The position numbers and the translations under genes were made by a program. A stretch of DNA of 64,000 nucleotides. Origin: Phyllobacterium phragmitis (lineage in GTDB: Bacteria; Pseudomonadota; Alphaproteobacteria; Rhizobiales; Rhizobiaceae). How positions within the stretch are numbered: the first letter of the stretch is position 1; each line of letters begins with the position of its first letter. Location of the stretch: the NCBI RefSeq assembly GCF_002980495.1, contig NZ_PVBR01000003.1:248001-312000 (forward strand), in the 5' to 3' direction. The notes beneath the pieces were generated by a model. That model had not been told where the DNA came from. It was given only the letters and a program-made list of their open reading frames with translations, and ran no database searches. Positions 18,353-26,598 of this stretch are shown here, one piece after another.

Positions 18353-19126
18353 ATGACCGAGACAGCTCCCAATATCGACCTTGACTTCCCACTCTCCGGC
18401 AAGGTTGCCCTGGTAACCGGCGGAGGCTCCGGGATCGGCGCGGCAATCGCATCCGCCTTCGCTTCGAAGGGAGCGAAGGTCGCCATCCTGGACATCGACA
18501 TATCCATCGCCGCCGCCAAGGCGGATGCGATTGGCGGCAGCGCAAAATCGTTCGCCTGCGACGTTTCCAATGCGCAGTCGGTGAATAAGGCCGTTGCCGA
18601 CGTTATTGCCGCCTTCGGCACGATCGATATCGCGGTCAACAGCGCCGGCGTCGTGTTCCTCGCACCGGCGGAAGAGCTTTCGCACGACCACTGGGACAAG
18701 ACCATCAATATAAACCTGAAGGGCAGCTTCCTTGTTACCCAGGCTGTCGGCAAGGCGATGATCGCAGCCGGCAAGGGCGGCAAGATCATCAACCTCGCCT
18801 CACAGGCCGGAACGGTCGCTATCGAGGAGCACGTCGCCTACTGCGCCTCGAAATTCGGAGTGATCGGCATGTCGAAGACGTTTGCGGCCGAATGGGGCCG
18901 CTACGGCATCAATGTCAACACCATCTCGCCCACCATCGTCCTGACCGAACTTGGCAAGAAAGCCTGGGCCGGCGAAAAGGGCGAGGCCGCCAGGAAGCGT
19001 ATCCCGGCAGGCCGTTTCGCCTATCCGGAGGAGATCGCGGCCGCGGCTGTCTTCCTCGCGTCCGCAGGTGCGCAGATGATCACCGGCGCCGATCTCCTGA
19101 TCGACGGCGGATACACAATACTGTGA
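18353..19126 (+). CDS. SDR-family polyol/sugar dehydrogenase
   Basis: A 257-residue classical short-chain dehydrogenase. It has the NAD(P)-binding TGGGSGIGAAIASAF, the NSAG motif, the catalytic YCASK (tyrosine and lysine) and the C-terminal GADLLIDGGYTIL. The context suggests oxidation of an imported polyol to a ketose, which the DhaK/DhaL pair encoded next would phosphorylate. The start is ATG 18353 after AGGAAA; the open frame begins earlier at a GTG inside the preceding hairpin. The substrate cannot be deduced from sequence; threitol, erythritol or a related C4 or C5 polyol are reasonable candidates. Confidence 0.85.
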   Translation: MTETAPNIDLDFPLSGKVALVTGGGSGIGAAIASAFASKGAKVAILDIDISIAAAKADAIGGSAKSFACDVSNAQSVNKAVADVIAAFGTIDIAVNSAGVVFLAPAEELSHDHWDKTININLKGSFLVTQAVGKAMIAAGKGGKIINLASQAGTVAIEEHVAYCASKFGVIGMSKTFAAEWGRYGINVNTISPTIVLTELGKKAWAGEKGEAARKRIPAGRFAYPEEIAAAAVFLASAGAQMITGADLLIDGGYTIL

Positions 19127-19155
19127 GCACCGTGCTCGAAAATATAGGAGACACT

Positions 19156-20148
19156 ATGCAGCGGTTCATCAACAACCCCGATGAAGTCGTCGAAGACACC
19201 GTCAAGGGCTTCGTGAAAGCTCATTCCGATATTGTTCGCCTTGCGGAAAATCCCCGCGTCATTGCTGCCAGGAATGCGCCTTATCAAGGCAAGGTCGGCG
19301 TCGTCACCGGCGGCGGTTCGGGCCATGAACCGGCTTTCATCGGCTACACCGGCACGAACATGCTTGATGCCGTTGCCGTCGGCGAACTCTTTTCGTCCCC
19401 GACGGCCAAGAGCTTCTACGACGCCGTTTGCCAAGCCAATGGCGGCATGGGCGTAGTCTGCCTCTACGGCAATTATGCCGGCGACAACATGAATGTAAAG
19501 ATGGCCGTGAAGATGGCCGCCAAGGCAGGCATCGAGGTCGCGACGGTCGTTGCCAATGACGACGTATGTTCGGCCCCCTGGGAAGAGCGGGAAAAGCGCC
19601 GCGGCGTGGCCGGTGAGATCTTCATGTGGAAGATCGGCGGCGCCAAGGCGGCAAGCGGCGCTTCGCTGGAAGAAGTCCGCGCCACCGCCCAGAAGGCAAT
19701 CGACAATTGTCGTTCCATCGGCGTCGGCCTTGGTCCCTGCACGCTGCCGGCGGTCGGGCACCCCAATTTCCAGATCGAATCCGGCACCATGGAGGTCGGC
19801 ATCGGCCATCATGGCGAACCCGGCGTGCGTGTCGAGCCCCTGAAGACGGCAAGCGAGATCGCCAGGGACATGTGCAAGATCGTCCTCGACGACCACTGCC
19901 TGCCCGAAGGCACCGAGGTCGCCGTGCTCGTTTCGGGCCTTGGCGCGACCCCGCTCAACGAACTCTATATCCTGAATGATACGATCGAAGCGGAAATCAC
20001 CGGCCGCGGCCTGAAGATCTACCGCACCTATGTCGGCAACTACTTTACCTCCCTGGAAATGGTCGGCGCCACACTGACCGTCATGGCGCTCGATGCCGAA
20101 CTGAAGAAATTGCTCGACGTCGAAGTTCGTTGCACGGTGGTTTTGTAA
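19156..20148 (+). CDS. Dihydroxyacetone-kinase-type DhaK subunit (separate chain)
   Basis: A 330-residue DhaK. GGGSGHEPAFIGY, YGNYAGDNMNV and GIGHHGEPG keep the substrate histidine, the catalytic aspartate and the covalent-binding histidine. It binds a short ketone such as dihydroxyacetone or erythrulose, while the partner DhaL carries the nucleotide. ATG 19156 follows TAGGAGA. The dhaL gene starts 12 bases after its stop. No PTS subunit DhaM is encoded nearby, so the pair may use ATP directly or depend on a distant PTS phosphocarrier. The upstream SDR would supply the ketose. Confidence 0.88.
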   Translation: MQRFINNPDEVVEDTVKGFVKAHSDIVRLAENPRVIAARNAPYQGKVGVVTGGGSGHEPAFIGYTGTNMLDAVAVGELFSSPTAKSFYDAVCQANGGMGVVCLYGNYAGDNMNVKMAVKMAAKAGIEVATVVANDDVCSAPWEEREKRRGVAGEIFMWKIGGAKAASGASLEEVRATAQKAIDNCRSIGVGLGPCTLPAVGHPNFQIESGTMEVGIGHHGEPGVRVEPLKTASEIARDMCKIVLDDHCLPEGTEVAVLVSGLGATPLNELYILNDTIEAEITGRGLKIYRTYVGNYFTSLEMVGATLTVMALDAELKKLLDVEVRCTVVL

Positions 20149-20160
20149 AGGAGCCGGGAA

Positions 20161-20802
20161 ATGCAGACATTCAGCAATGCCTCGTCCGGCGACATCGTTC
20201 TCGCCATGGCCGACCGGATCGTCGAAAACCGGGCCTATCTCAGCGAGATCGACGGCAAGATCGGTGATGGCGACCACGGGGTCAACATGGCCAAGGGTTT
20301 CGGCATGGCTGCCGAACGCCTCAAGGGTAAGAACGTTTCGTTCGGCCAATCCCTTGATACGCTCGGTACAGTGCTGATGACGGAAATCGGCGGTTCCATG
20401 GGTCCGCTCTATGGCGTGATGTTCACCGAATTTGCCGAGAAGCTGGAAGGTGCCGAGGAGATCGACGCCAAGGCTTTCAGCGACATGCTTCACGCAGGCC
20501 TCGCCGGCGTCCAGTCCATCGGATCCGCCAAGGTCGGCGACAAGACGCTGCTCGATACACTCTCACCAGCCGTCGAAGCGTTCGATGCGGCAATCGCTTC
20601 CGGGAAGTCCTTTGCAGATGCTCTCGAGGCGCTTGTCGCGGCGTCGGAGCAAGGCCGCGACTCGACCATCGACCTCGTAGCCAAGATCGGACGCGCCAGC
20701 CGGCTCGGTGAACGCTCGCGCGGCGTGCTCGACGCAGGTGCAACCTCCTGCGCAATCATTTTGAAGGAACTGTCGCTCGGCGCATCGGGCAAGCTCCACT
20801 GA
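20161..20802 (+). CDS. Dihydroxyacetone-kinase-type DhaL subunit
   Basis: A 213-residue all-helical nucleotide-binding subunit. IDGKIGDGDHGVNM holds the three aspartates that bind two magnesium ions and ADP/ATP, and GSAKVGDKTLLDTL and GRASRLGERSRG are also conserved. It pairs with the DhaK encoded just upstream (12-base gap, GGAGCCGGGAA before the ATG). In PTS-type systems ADP stays bound and is rephosphorylated by DhaM; in ATP-type systems it exchanges. The sequence does not settle which applies here. Confidence 0.88.
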   Translation: MQTFSNASSGDIVLAMADRIVENRAYLSEIDGKIGDGDHGVNMAKGFGMAAERLKGKNVSFGQSLDTLGTVLMTEIGGSMGPLYGVMFTEFAEKLEGAEEIDAKAFSDMLHAGLAGVQSIGSAKVGDKTLLDTLSPAVEAFDAAIASGKSFADALEALVAASEQGRDSTIDLVAKIGRASRLGERSRGVLDAGATSCAIILKELSLGASGKLH

Positions 20803-20850
20803 CCTCAGACCGCCGGCGATTCTGACGAGGAAAAAGCACCTCCCAAGGCC

Positions 20851-20883
20851 GCGTGGCCAAACGGCAACGGCATTGGGCCACGC
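20851..20883. terminator. Possible terminator hairpin after dhaL
   Basis: GCGTGGCC at 20851-20858 is perfectly inverted as GGCCACGC at 20876-20883, with a 17-base loop, in the 213-base gap before the regulator-kinase fusion gene. No T-tract follows. It may partly separate the two transcription units. The rest of the gap has no gene. Confidence 0.35.
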
Positions 20884-21015
20884 GCCGCGCCCTGGTGCCC
20901 GCCATCAACGGTCCGGCATCGGGGCGCGCCGCGTTGCAAAAACGCTTGTATCGGTCACGCATCGCCGTCATCTTCGAGGCCCTTATCAAGATGTGAGCGT
21001 AGAGTTATCAAACGG

Positions 21016-23100
21016 ATGGCATCAGCGAAGAAAGTAGCAGCAAACAAGGCGGGGCTGGCCGAAGGGCCGGATGTCATGCCTCTTCGTTATGGTGACGATC
21101 CCTATGTCTGGGCCTGCTGGCTCTATTACGAGGAAGGCCGCACCCAGGGCGAAATCGCCGGTATCATGGGAATATCGCGGGCAACGGTGAACAGTTACCT
21201 CGCCGATGCCCGAGACCGGGGAATCGTCAAGATCTCGCTTGAACCGGCGCGGCTCAGCTCGCTTTCGATAGCACAGGAACTGAAGCGTCATTTCGGCCTG
21301 ACGGATTGTCTTGTCGTACCGAGCGACGATGGATCCCGTGCGCTCATCGACCGTCTAGGTTCAGCCGGCGGGCAGGCGTTGGCAAAGCTCCTGAAATCCG
21401 GGGATACACTTGCCGTCGCCTGGGGTCGCACGACCCTGTCGATCGCGGAAAACCTGTCCGTTTCCAATCTGCAGGACGTGACGGTGGTGCAGGCAACCGG
21501 CGGCACGCGTGCGACCTTCGCCTACACGCCGGAGCTTTGCGCATCGACGGTTGCCACCGCCATCGGCGCCAGGCTGGTCAACATCACCGCGCCAGCGATC
21601 GTCTCCAGCGTGGGCGTTCGTTCGGCAATCCTGCAGGAGCCACTGCTGGAAGAACAGTTCGCCGTCCTTGCCCGGGCCAACAAGGCTTTGTTCGGCGTTT
21701 CATCGCTTCGCCCGAATTCCACCATTCACACCAGCGGCTTCTTTGAATCGGTTTCCATTCAGGACTATCTGGCGAAGAACGCCGTCGGTGTCGTCGCCGG
21801 CCGGTTCATAGACCCGCACGGACATCCCGTAGCCGGTCCGTTGGACGAGCGCACCATCGGTATTTCTCTCGACATGCTGAAGAATATCGCAACGCGTATC
21901 GCTGTCGCCGGCGGTTTCGACAAGGTGCCGGCAATCCTGGCTGCGCTCAGAGGCGGATATGTGAATATCCTCGTCACCGACGCAGCGACCGGGCGAGGCA
22001 TACTGAACGCCGACGGCGTAACCGAATTCGATCAGAAGGCATCGCAACGTTCGCGTTCCAAAGAGACGGTGCAGCTTCCAAGCAATTTTCGCACCCACAT
22101 CAAAAAGTTCCTCAATAATCCCAATGACGTGGTCGAAGAGATGCTGGACGGCGTGACGAAGGCGCACGCTGCCTATATCCAGCCAGTCAAGGGATCAAAC
22201 CGAAGCCTGGTCGCAAAAAACGGCCCTCGCAAGGGCAAGGTCGGCCTCGTCATCGGCGGCGGCACCGGACATGAGCCGTGCTTTCTCGGCTATGTCGGCA
22301 AGGGGCTCGCCGATGCGGTCGCCGTCGGCAATATCTTCTCTTCACCGCCCCCGACGCCCATCCTGGAATGTACAAAAGCTGCTTCCGGTGGCGAAGGCGT
22401 CCTGTTCGTCTATGGCAACTACGCCGGCGACGTTATGAACTTCGAAATGGCGGCGGAAATGGCGCAGGATGAGAAGATAGAGGTCCGCACCGTTCTCACC
22501 ACCGACGACATAGCCTCGTCCCCCATCGAAGACCGCGAAGGACGGCGCGGCGTCGCCGGAAACGTTTTCGTCTTCAAGATTGCCGGTGCGGCCTGCGACC
22601 GCGGCCTTTCGCTTGCCGAATGCGAGGCGGTCACGCGCAAGGCGAACAACCGGACATTCACCATGGGCGTGGCGCTCGAGCCTTGCTCGTTGCCGCAGAC
22701 CCGGCGGCACAATTTCGAGATCGGGCCGGATGATATCGAGATCGGCATGGGTATCCACGGCGAGCGTGGTGTCGTGCGCGACCAGATGATGCCTGCCGAC
22801 GAGATTACCGACCGGATCATGGACCGGATCTTTTCAGAGATGAAGGCGGTGCAGGGTGATCGCGTTGCCGTGCTCGTCAATTCATTCGGAGCAACGCCGC
22901 TCATGGAGCTCTACATTCTGTTCCGACGCGTTGCGCAGCGCCTGAGCGCCAAGGATATCAGCATCGAAGCGAACTGGGTCGGCCACTACTGCACCTCGCT
23001 GGATATGGTGGGAGCGTCGATCTCGATCCTGCATCTGGATAGCGAATTGTCGGAATTGCTCCATCATCCGTGCGATGCTGCATTTTTGAGAGTGCGCTGA
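21016..23100 (+). CDS. SorC-family regulator fused to a complete DhaK domain
   Basis: A 694-residue fusion. Residues about 25-335 form a SorC/DeoR-type regulator: helix-turn-helix TQGEIAGIMGISRATVNSYL (about residues 42-61), then a sugar-binding effector domain with VQATGGTRA, RFIDPHGHPVAGPLDERTIG and the end TGRGILNADGV. After a short linker, residues about 357-694 are a full DhaK: GGGTGHEPCFLGY, YGNYAGDVMNF and GMGIHGERG retain all key catalytic residues. It could sense a ketose through DhaK and transmit this to DNA binding, and also act as the kinase with the following DhaL. In E. coli, free DhaK and DhaL control DhaR; here the link is covalent. The frame is uninterrupted, so this is not an assembly of two genes. 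Confidence 0.9.
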   Translation: MASAKKVAANKAGLAEGPDVMPLRYGDDPYVWACWLYYEEGRTQGEIAGIMGISRATVNSYLADARDRGIVKISLEPARLSSLSIAQELKRHFGLTDCLVVPSDDGSRALIDRLGSAGGQALAKLLKSGDTLAVAWGRTTLSIAENLSVSNLQDVTVVQATGGTRATFAYTPELCASTVATAIGARLVNITAPAIVSSVGVRSAILQEPLLEEQFAVLARANKALFGVSSLRPNSTIHTSGFFESVSIQDYLAKNAVGVVAGRFIDPHGHPVAGPLDERTIGISLDMLKNIATRIAVAGGFDKVPAILAALRGGYVNILVTDAATGRGILNADGVTEFDQKASQRSRSKETVQLPSNFRTHIKKFLNNPNDVVEEMLDGVTKAHAAYIQPVKGSNRSLVAKNGPRKGKVGLVIGGGTGHEPCFLGYVGKGLADAVAVGNIFSSPPPTPILECTKAASGGEGVLFVYGNYAGDVMNFEMAAEMAQDEKIEVRTVLTTDDIASSPIEDREGRRGVAGNVFVFKIAGAACDRGLSLAECEAVTRKANNRTFTMGVALEPCSLPQTRRHNFEIGPDDIEIGMGIHGERGVVRDQMMPADEITDRIMDRIFSEMKAVQGDRVAVLVNSFGATPLMELYILFRRVAQRLSAKDISIEANWVGHYCTSLDMVGASISILHLDSELSELLHHPCDAAFLRVR

Positions 23101-23147
23101 GATAGCCGGAGTGAGTGGGGGGCTTGTGATCGAGTTGAGGAATTCCA

Positions 23148-23798
23148 ATGTCTGAAAGTGCAGCGCGCCGACTGAGCCGGATGTTCCAGCTGATATCCTT
23201 TGCGATCGACGCGAAACAGGATCACCTGTCCCATCTCGACGGCGCGATCGGCGATGCCGATCACGGGATCACGATGTCGCTCGGCTTTACCGCCGTCAAC
23301 AGCGAGCTCGCCAAGCTCGACCTTGGCCGCACGCTGCCGTCCGACGTGTTTTCCGCGGCCGCCACGGCATTTCTCAATGCCGTCGGCGCATCGACCGGAC
23401 CACTTTATGCGACCGCCTTCCGCAGGGCGGCGCAGGCACTAAAGCCGCTGGAAAGTCTCTCTCCGGCCGACCAGGCAATCATCATCGAGGCCATGGCCGC
23501 GGGCATCAAGGACCGGGGCAAGGGACAGCGCGGCGATAAAACGATGCTCGATGCCTGGATCCCGGCTGCCGAAGCCGCTGCGGAAGCGGTCTCCCGCGGG
23601 GCCACGGCTGCCGAGATGTGGAACAGCATTCTTGCCGCCGCCGAGGATGGCGCCAATGCCACAAGATCAATGGTCGCAGCGCGCGGCCGCGCGGCCCGGC
23701 TCGGAGAACGGTCGCTGGGACATATGGATCCGGGTTCCGCTTCCGCCGTCATAATACTCAGCGCCATGCGGGAAGCCTTCACCGAGGGCTGTTCTTGA
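23148..23798 (+). CDS. DhaL subunit partnering the SorC-DhaK fusion
   Basis: A 216-residue DhaL with the magnesium-nucleotide motif LDGAIGDADHGITM (DADHG instead of the common DGDHG, so all aspartates are kept), RGDKTMLDAW and GRAARLGERSLG. The start follows GAGGAATTCC. It lies 47 bases after the SorC-DhaK gene and is its only obvious nucleotide-bearing partner. It differs clearly from the other DhaL at 20161-20802, so the two sets are not a recent duplication. It may be a kinase subunit, a regulatory partner, or both. Confidence 0.87.
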   Translation: MSESAARRLSRMFQLISFAIDAKQDHLSHLDGAIGDADHGITMSLGFTAVNSELAKLDLGRTLPSDVFSAAATAFLNAVGASTGPLYATAFRRAAQALKPLESLSPADQAIIIEAMAAGIKDRGKGQRGDKTMLDAWIPAAEAAAEAVSRGATAAEMWNSILAAAEDGANATRSMVAARGRAARLGERSLGHMDPGSASAVIILSAMREAFTEGCS

Positions 23799-23816
23799 CC
23801 GCCCTAAACGGATTTG

Positions 23817-24364
23817 AACCTGGGCAGGCAAGGCGAGCCTTCCACCGCCTGGATGCGCGCCTTCGGCCGGACCGGGACCATGGGATCGGACAACTTCCTG
23901 GCCGACGGGCCGGGCTTCGATTATGATATCGCCGGCTTCCAGGCCGGGCTCGATCTCTACCGCCGGGAGCACGGCATGGGTTCAGCCGGGGGCTCTTCCG
24001 GGCAGGCCGGCCTCTCGTTCGGCGCCACCACCGGCAACGCCGATGTCGAGCACATCATCGACGGCCACTGGACTCATTTCGGATCCAAGGGCTGGTATCT
24101 CGACGCCGTTGCCCAAGCCACCTGGTACCAGGATATATCGGCCAGTTCGCAGTGCGGCGAGAATGTCCGCACCGACGGTTGGGGCGCAATCCCATCCACC
24201 TCGCCGTCGATCGGGCGCAGACCTGGATGCAGCTCGAGCTTGGTCTCACCGGCCAGATCGCCGCCAACACCTTCGGCTTCGCCTCGGGCGATTACAAAGT
24301 CTCGGTCGATGGGGCCGCCAGCCACAGCTACGGCGGACGTCTCGGCCTGAAATACATCTGGTGA
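23817..24364 (+). pseudogene. Frameshifted remnant of an autotransporter beta-barrel
   Basis: The first part reads as an autotransporter translocator domain (WMRAFGRTGT, FDYDIAGFQAGLDLY and SFGATTGNADV, all typical barrel strands). Around 24180-24200 the reading shifts to another frame, which continues with WMQLELGLTGQIAANT and ends in LGLKYIW before a stop. A terminal aromatic residue is the outer-membrane insertion signal of such barrels. No start codon, signal peptide or passenger domain precedes it, and the middle is shortened. It is a decayed 3' fragment left between the kinase cluster and the sulfatase cluster. Confidence 0.75.
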
Positions 24365-24400
24365 TCCTGGCGATGACCGGCTCCCGCACGGCATCGTCGC

Positions 24401-25849
24401 TTACGCAGGTTCCGCCAGAGGAACCACCGTACGCTTCCTCACGTTCCTGGTTCGGATCGTGCTGTTCACATACCACTCGAGCATCACATTTTTCAGCTCT
24501 TGTTTGACGGTCGCTGAATCCGGATCATCCCACAGGTTTGTTCGCTCCCCAGGATCATTGACCAGATCGAACAATTGCCCGAAGTCCTGGCCGGCAAAAT
24601 GGACAAGCTTGTGGGTTTTGGAACGAACCATGGTCAGGTATTCCGCGCCTGTCAGGTTCACATCCTTTCCCTGTTCGCAGAATACGTGACTACGCCCTTT
24701 GAAGCTCTTTCCATCCAGGGCCGGATTGAGGGATTCGGCTTCGTAGGAGTCCTCCAGGGAGACGCCTGCCCATTCCAGAATCGTAGGCCCCAGATCAAAC
24801 AGCTGGACCAGTTCGCCCACGTCTCGCCCGCTATCGAAGCGTGAGGGTGCACTGATGATCAGCGGAACCCGGGTGACCTCTTCATAGGGTGCCCACTTCT
24901 GGCTGAGGCCATGATCTCCCAGGCAATCGCCGTGATCGGACGTGAAGATGATAATCGCATTGTCGAGGCGACCAGCTTCTTCAAGCGCATCCAGTATCTC
25001 GCCAACTTCGCGATCGATCATCTCCACATTGGCGTAGTAGTAGGCTCTCATGCGGTGAAGTTGATCGCGGGAGGGCTTCAGGTCCCATGCGACGGAATCA
25101 TGGTCCACTTCCACGTCATGACGACGCTTCTCGACAAAGGGTGGCGGGAGTTGCTCCAACTCCTCCTCGGTCACCTCAGGCAGCGGCACATCACGCTGCA
25201 TGTATTTCTCAGCATAATCCGGCGTCGGATCATAGGGGGGATGCGGTCCGGGAAAACCGACCACGAGAAACAGCGGCTTCTCCATGGGCTTGGTTTTGAG
25301 CCACCAACGGGCCATTCCGCCCACGAAATTATCGGACTGGAGATGCGCGGGCAGATCCCATGTAAAGGCGCCCAGGCTGGTCTTGTAGTCGGCACGCTTT
25401 CGGTATTCCTCGCGCTGCTGCTTTTTCAGTCCGTTTGCCGCAAGCGCCTTGTCCCACTCGTCGAAGAACCAGCGACCTTCATAGTAGCGGTCCTTGTTTT
25501 CGACGACGAAACGCTCGTTAAAGCCGGCTGGCGCATCATAGGGGATGGTGTGCATCTTGCCGATGTTCACGGTGTGGTATCCCGCCTCTTGCAGCTTGGA
25601 AACCCAAGTCCGGCTCCATTCCTGACCGTTGGCCAGGACCCCGTTGGTATGCGGATAGTAGCCTGAGAAAAGGCTCGCCCTGCAGGGCACGCAGCTTGGG
25701 GCGGTGACGTGGCAGTTGGAAAAGGTCACGCCTCGTTCGGCCAGGCGATCCAGATTGGGGGTATCCATATGGTCTGCCCCCAAGCTCCTTATCGTATCGT
25801 AACGCTGCTGATCGGTAACGATCATTACGATATCTGGTTTTCTGGACAT
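24401..25849 (-). CDS. Formylglycine-dependent sulfatase (type I)
   Basis: A 482-residue alkaline-phosphatase-fold sulfatase without a signal peptide, so probably cytoplasmic. The N-terminal metal-binding VMIVTDQQRYD precedes the modification site APSCVPCRASLFSG, where the cysteine of C-x-P-x-R is converted to formylglycine. Further metal ligands lie in FTSDHGDCLGDHG. The ATG at 25849 follows AAGGATC. It is the last gene, after the gntR gene, of a minus-strand operon with tctCBA, so its substrate is probably a sulfate ester brought in by that transporter. The FGE-like protein encoded at 31219-32145 is the likely maturase. Phosphonate monoester hydrolase activity is an alternative for this fold. 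Confidence 0.87.
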   Translation of the reverse strand: MSRKPDIVMIVTDQQRYDTIRSLGADHMDTPNLDRLAERGVTFSNCHVTAPSCVPCRASLFSGYYPHTNGVLANGQEWSRTWVSKLQEAGYHTVNIGKMHTIPYDAPAGFNERFVVENKDRYYEGRWFFDEWDKALAANGLKKQQREEYRKRADYKTSLGAFTWDLPAHLQSDNFVGGMARWWLKTKPMEKPLFLVVGFPGPHPPYDPTPDYAEKYMQRDVPLPEVTEEELEQLPPPFVEKRRHDVEVDHDSVAWDLKPSRDQLHRMRAYYYANVEMIDREVGEILDALEEAGRLDNAIIIFTSDHGDCLGDHGLSQKWAPYEEVTRVPLIISAPSRFDSGRDVGELVQLFDLGPTILEWAGVSLEDSYEAESLNPALDGKSFKGRSHVFCEQGKDVNLTGAEYLTMVRSKTHKLVHFAGQDFGQLFDLVNDPGERTNLWDDPDSATVKQELKNVMLEWYVNSTIRTRNVRKRTVVPLAEPA

Positions 25850-25893
25850 GGTTGATCCTTCAGTTCGAAAAGACATTCGGCACGACAGGCCGA

Positions 25894-26598
25894 TCAGAGA
25901 TTGAGGTCGAAAAAGCGCTCGGCCAGCACGTCGATATGAGCGCACATGGCAGTCTTCGCGACCTCCGGCAGCTCGCGTTTGATAGCTTTGTAGATGGCTT
26001 TATGATCCTCCACCGAGCGCCGTCGATTTGCGGGATGGCGGGTGGCATCGTACCAACGGTCCCAAAGTGCGCTCTCGCGCAGGCGCCACAAATGGGCGAC
26101 ATAATTTTCGATCAGGCTGTTTCCCGCAGCACTCGCAATAAGCATGTGAAACTCAGCATCGGCCTGATCGAAGCGGGGAACATCATCAATGCGGGCCTCC
26201 ATGCGCTCTATGCAATCGGCGAGGGCCGCAATTTGGGCTTCCGTTGCACGCTGCGCCGCGCGAAAGGCGGACTCGCCCTCCACCATCCGGCGCGCTTCAA
26301 GCACTTCCCATGGCCCCACCTCCTCAACGGGAAGAAGCTCGCCGCGTGACTTTTCCCGAAGATTTTCCGGCAGTACAAAGACGCCAGAGCCAATCCGAAT
26401 TTCGACGAAGCGCATGATTTCCAGGGCAAGCAGAGCTTCTCGAACCGTTGTTCGGCTCACCTGCAAAGTCGCAGCGAGCTCTCGCTCCGGCGGCAGTCTG
26501 TCGCCTGTTTTGTAGGTTCCAGCCGTAATGCTGTCAGAAAGATTCTGGGCAATCTCTAGATAGCGTCGCCCACCGCCAGGCAATTTAAGTATGGTCAT
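25894..26598 (-). CDS. GntR-family (FadR/FCD subfamily) transcriptional regulator
   Basis: A 234-residue regulator with an N-terminal winged helix (GDRLPPERELAATLQVSRTTVREALLALE, quoted here only by its ends: GDRLPPERE and SRTTVREAL) and a C-terminal all-helical FCD ligand domain with metal-type histidines (EFHMLI, HLWRLR). The start overlaps the end of tctA by 14 bases, so it is translated from the same mRNA and may be autoregulated. It probably controls the tctCBA-sulfatase operon and the divergent sulfatase-FGE genes through sites near 29679-29729. Confidence 0.88.
   Translation of the reverse strand: MTILKLPGGGRRYLEIAQNLSDSITAGTYKTGDRLPPERELAATLQVSRTTVREALLALEIMRFVEIRIGSGVFVLPENLREKSRGELLPVEEVGPWEVLEARRMVEGESAFRAAQRATEAQIAALADCIERMEARIDDVPRFDQADAEFHMLIASAAGNSLIENYVAHLWRLRESALWDRWYDATRHPANRRRSVEDHKAIYKAIKRELPEVAKTAMCAHIDVLAERFFDLNL

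Noticed and set aside
19021-20493. 490-codon minus-strand frame opposite DhaK/DhaL
   Set aside because: Antisense shadow of the strongly conserved DhaK gene; no family match.
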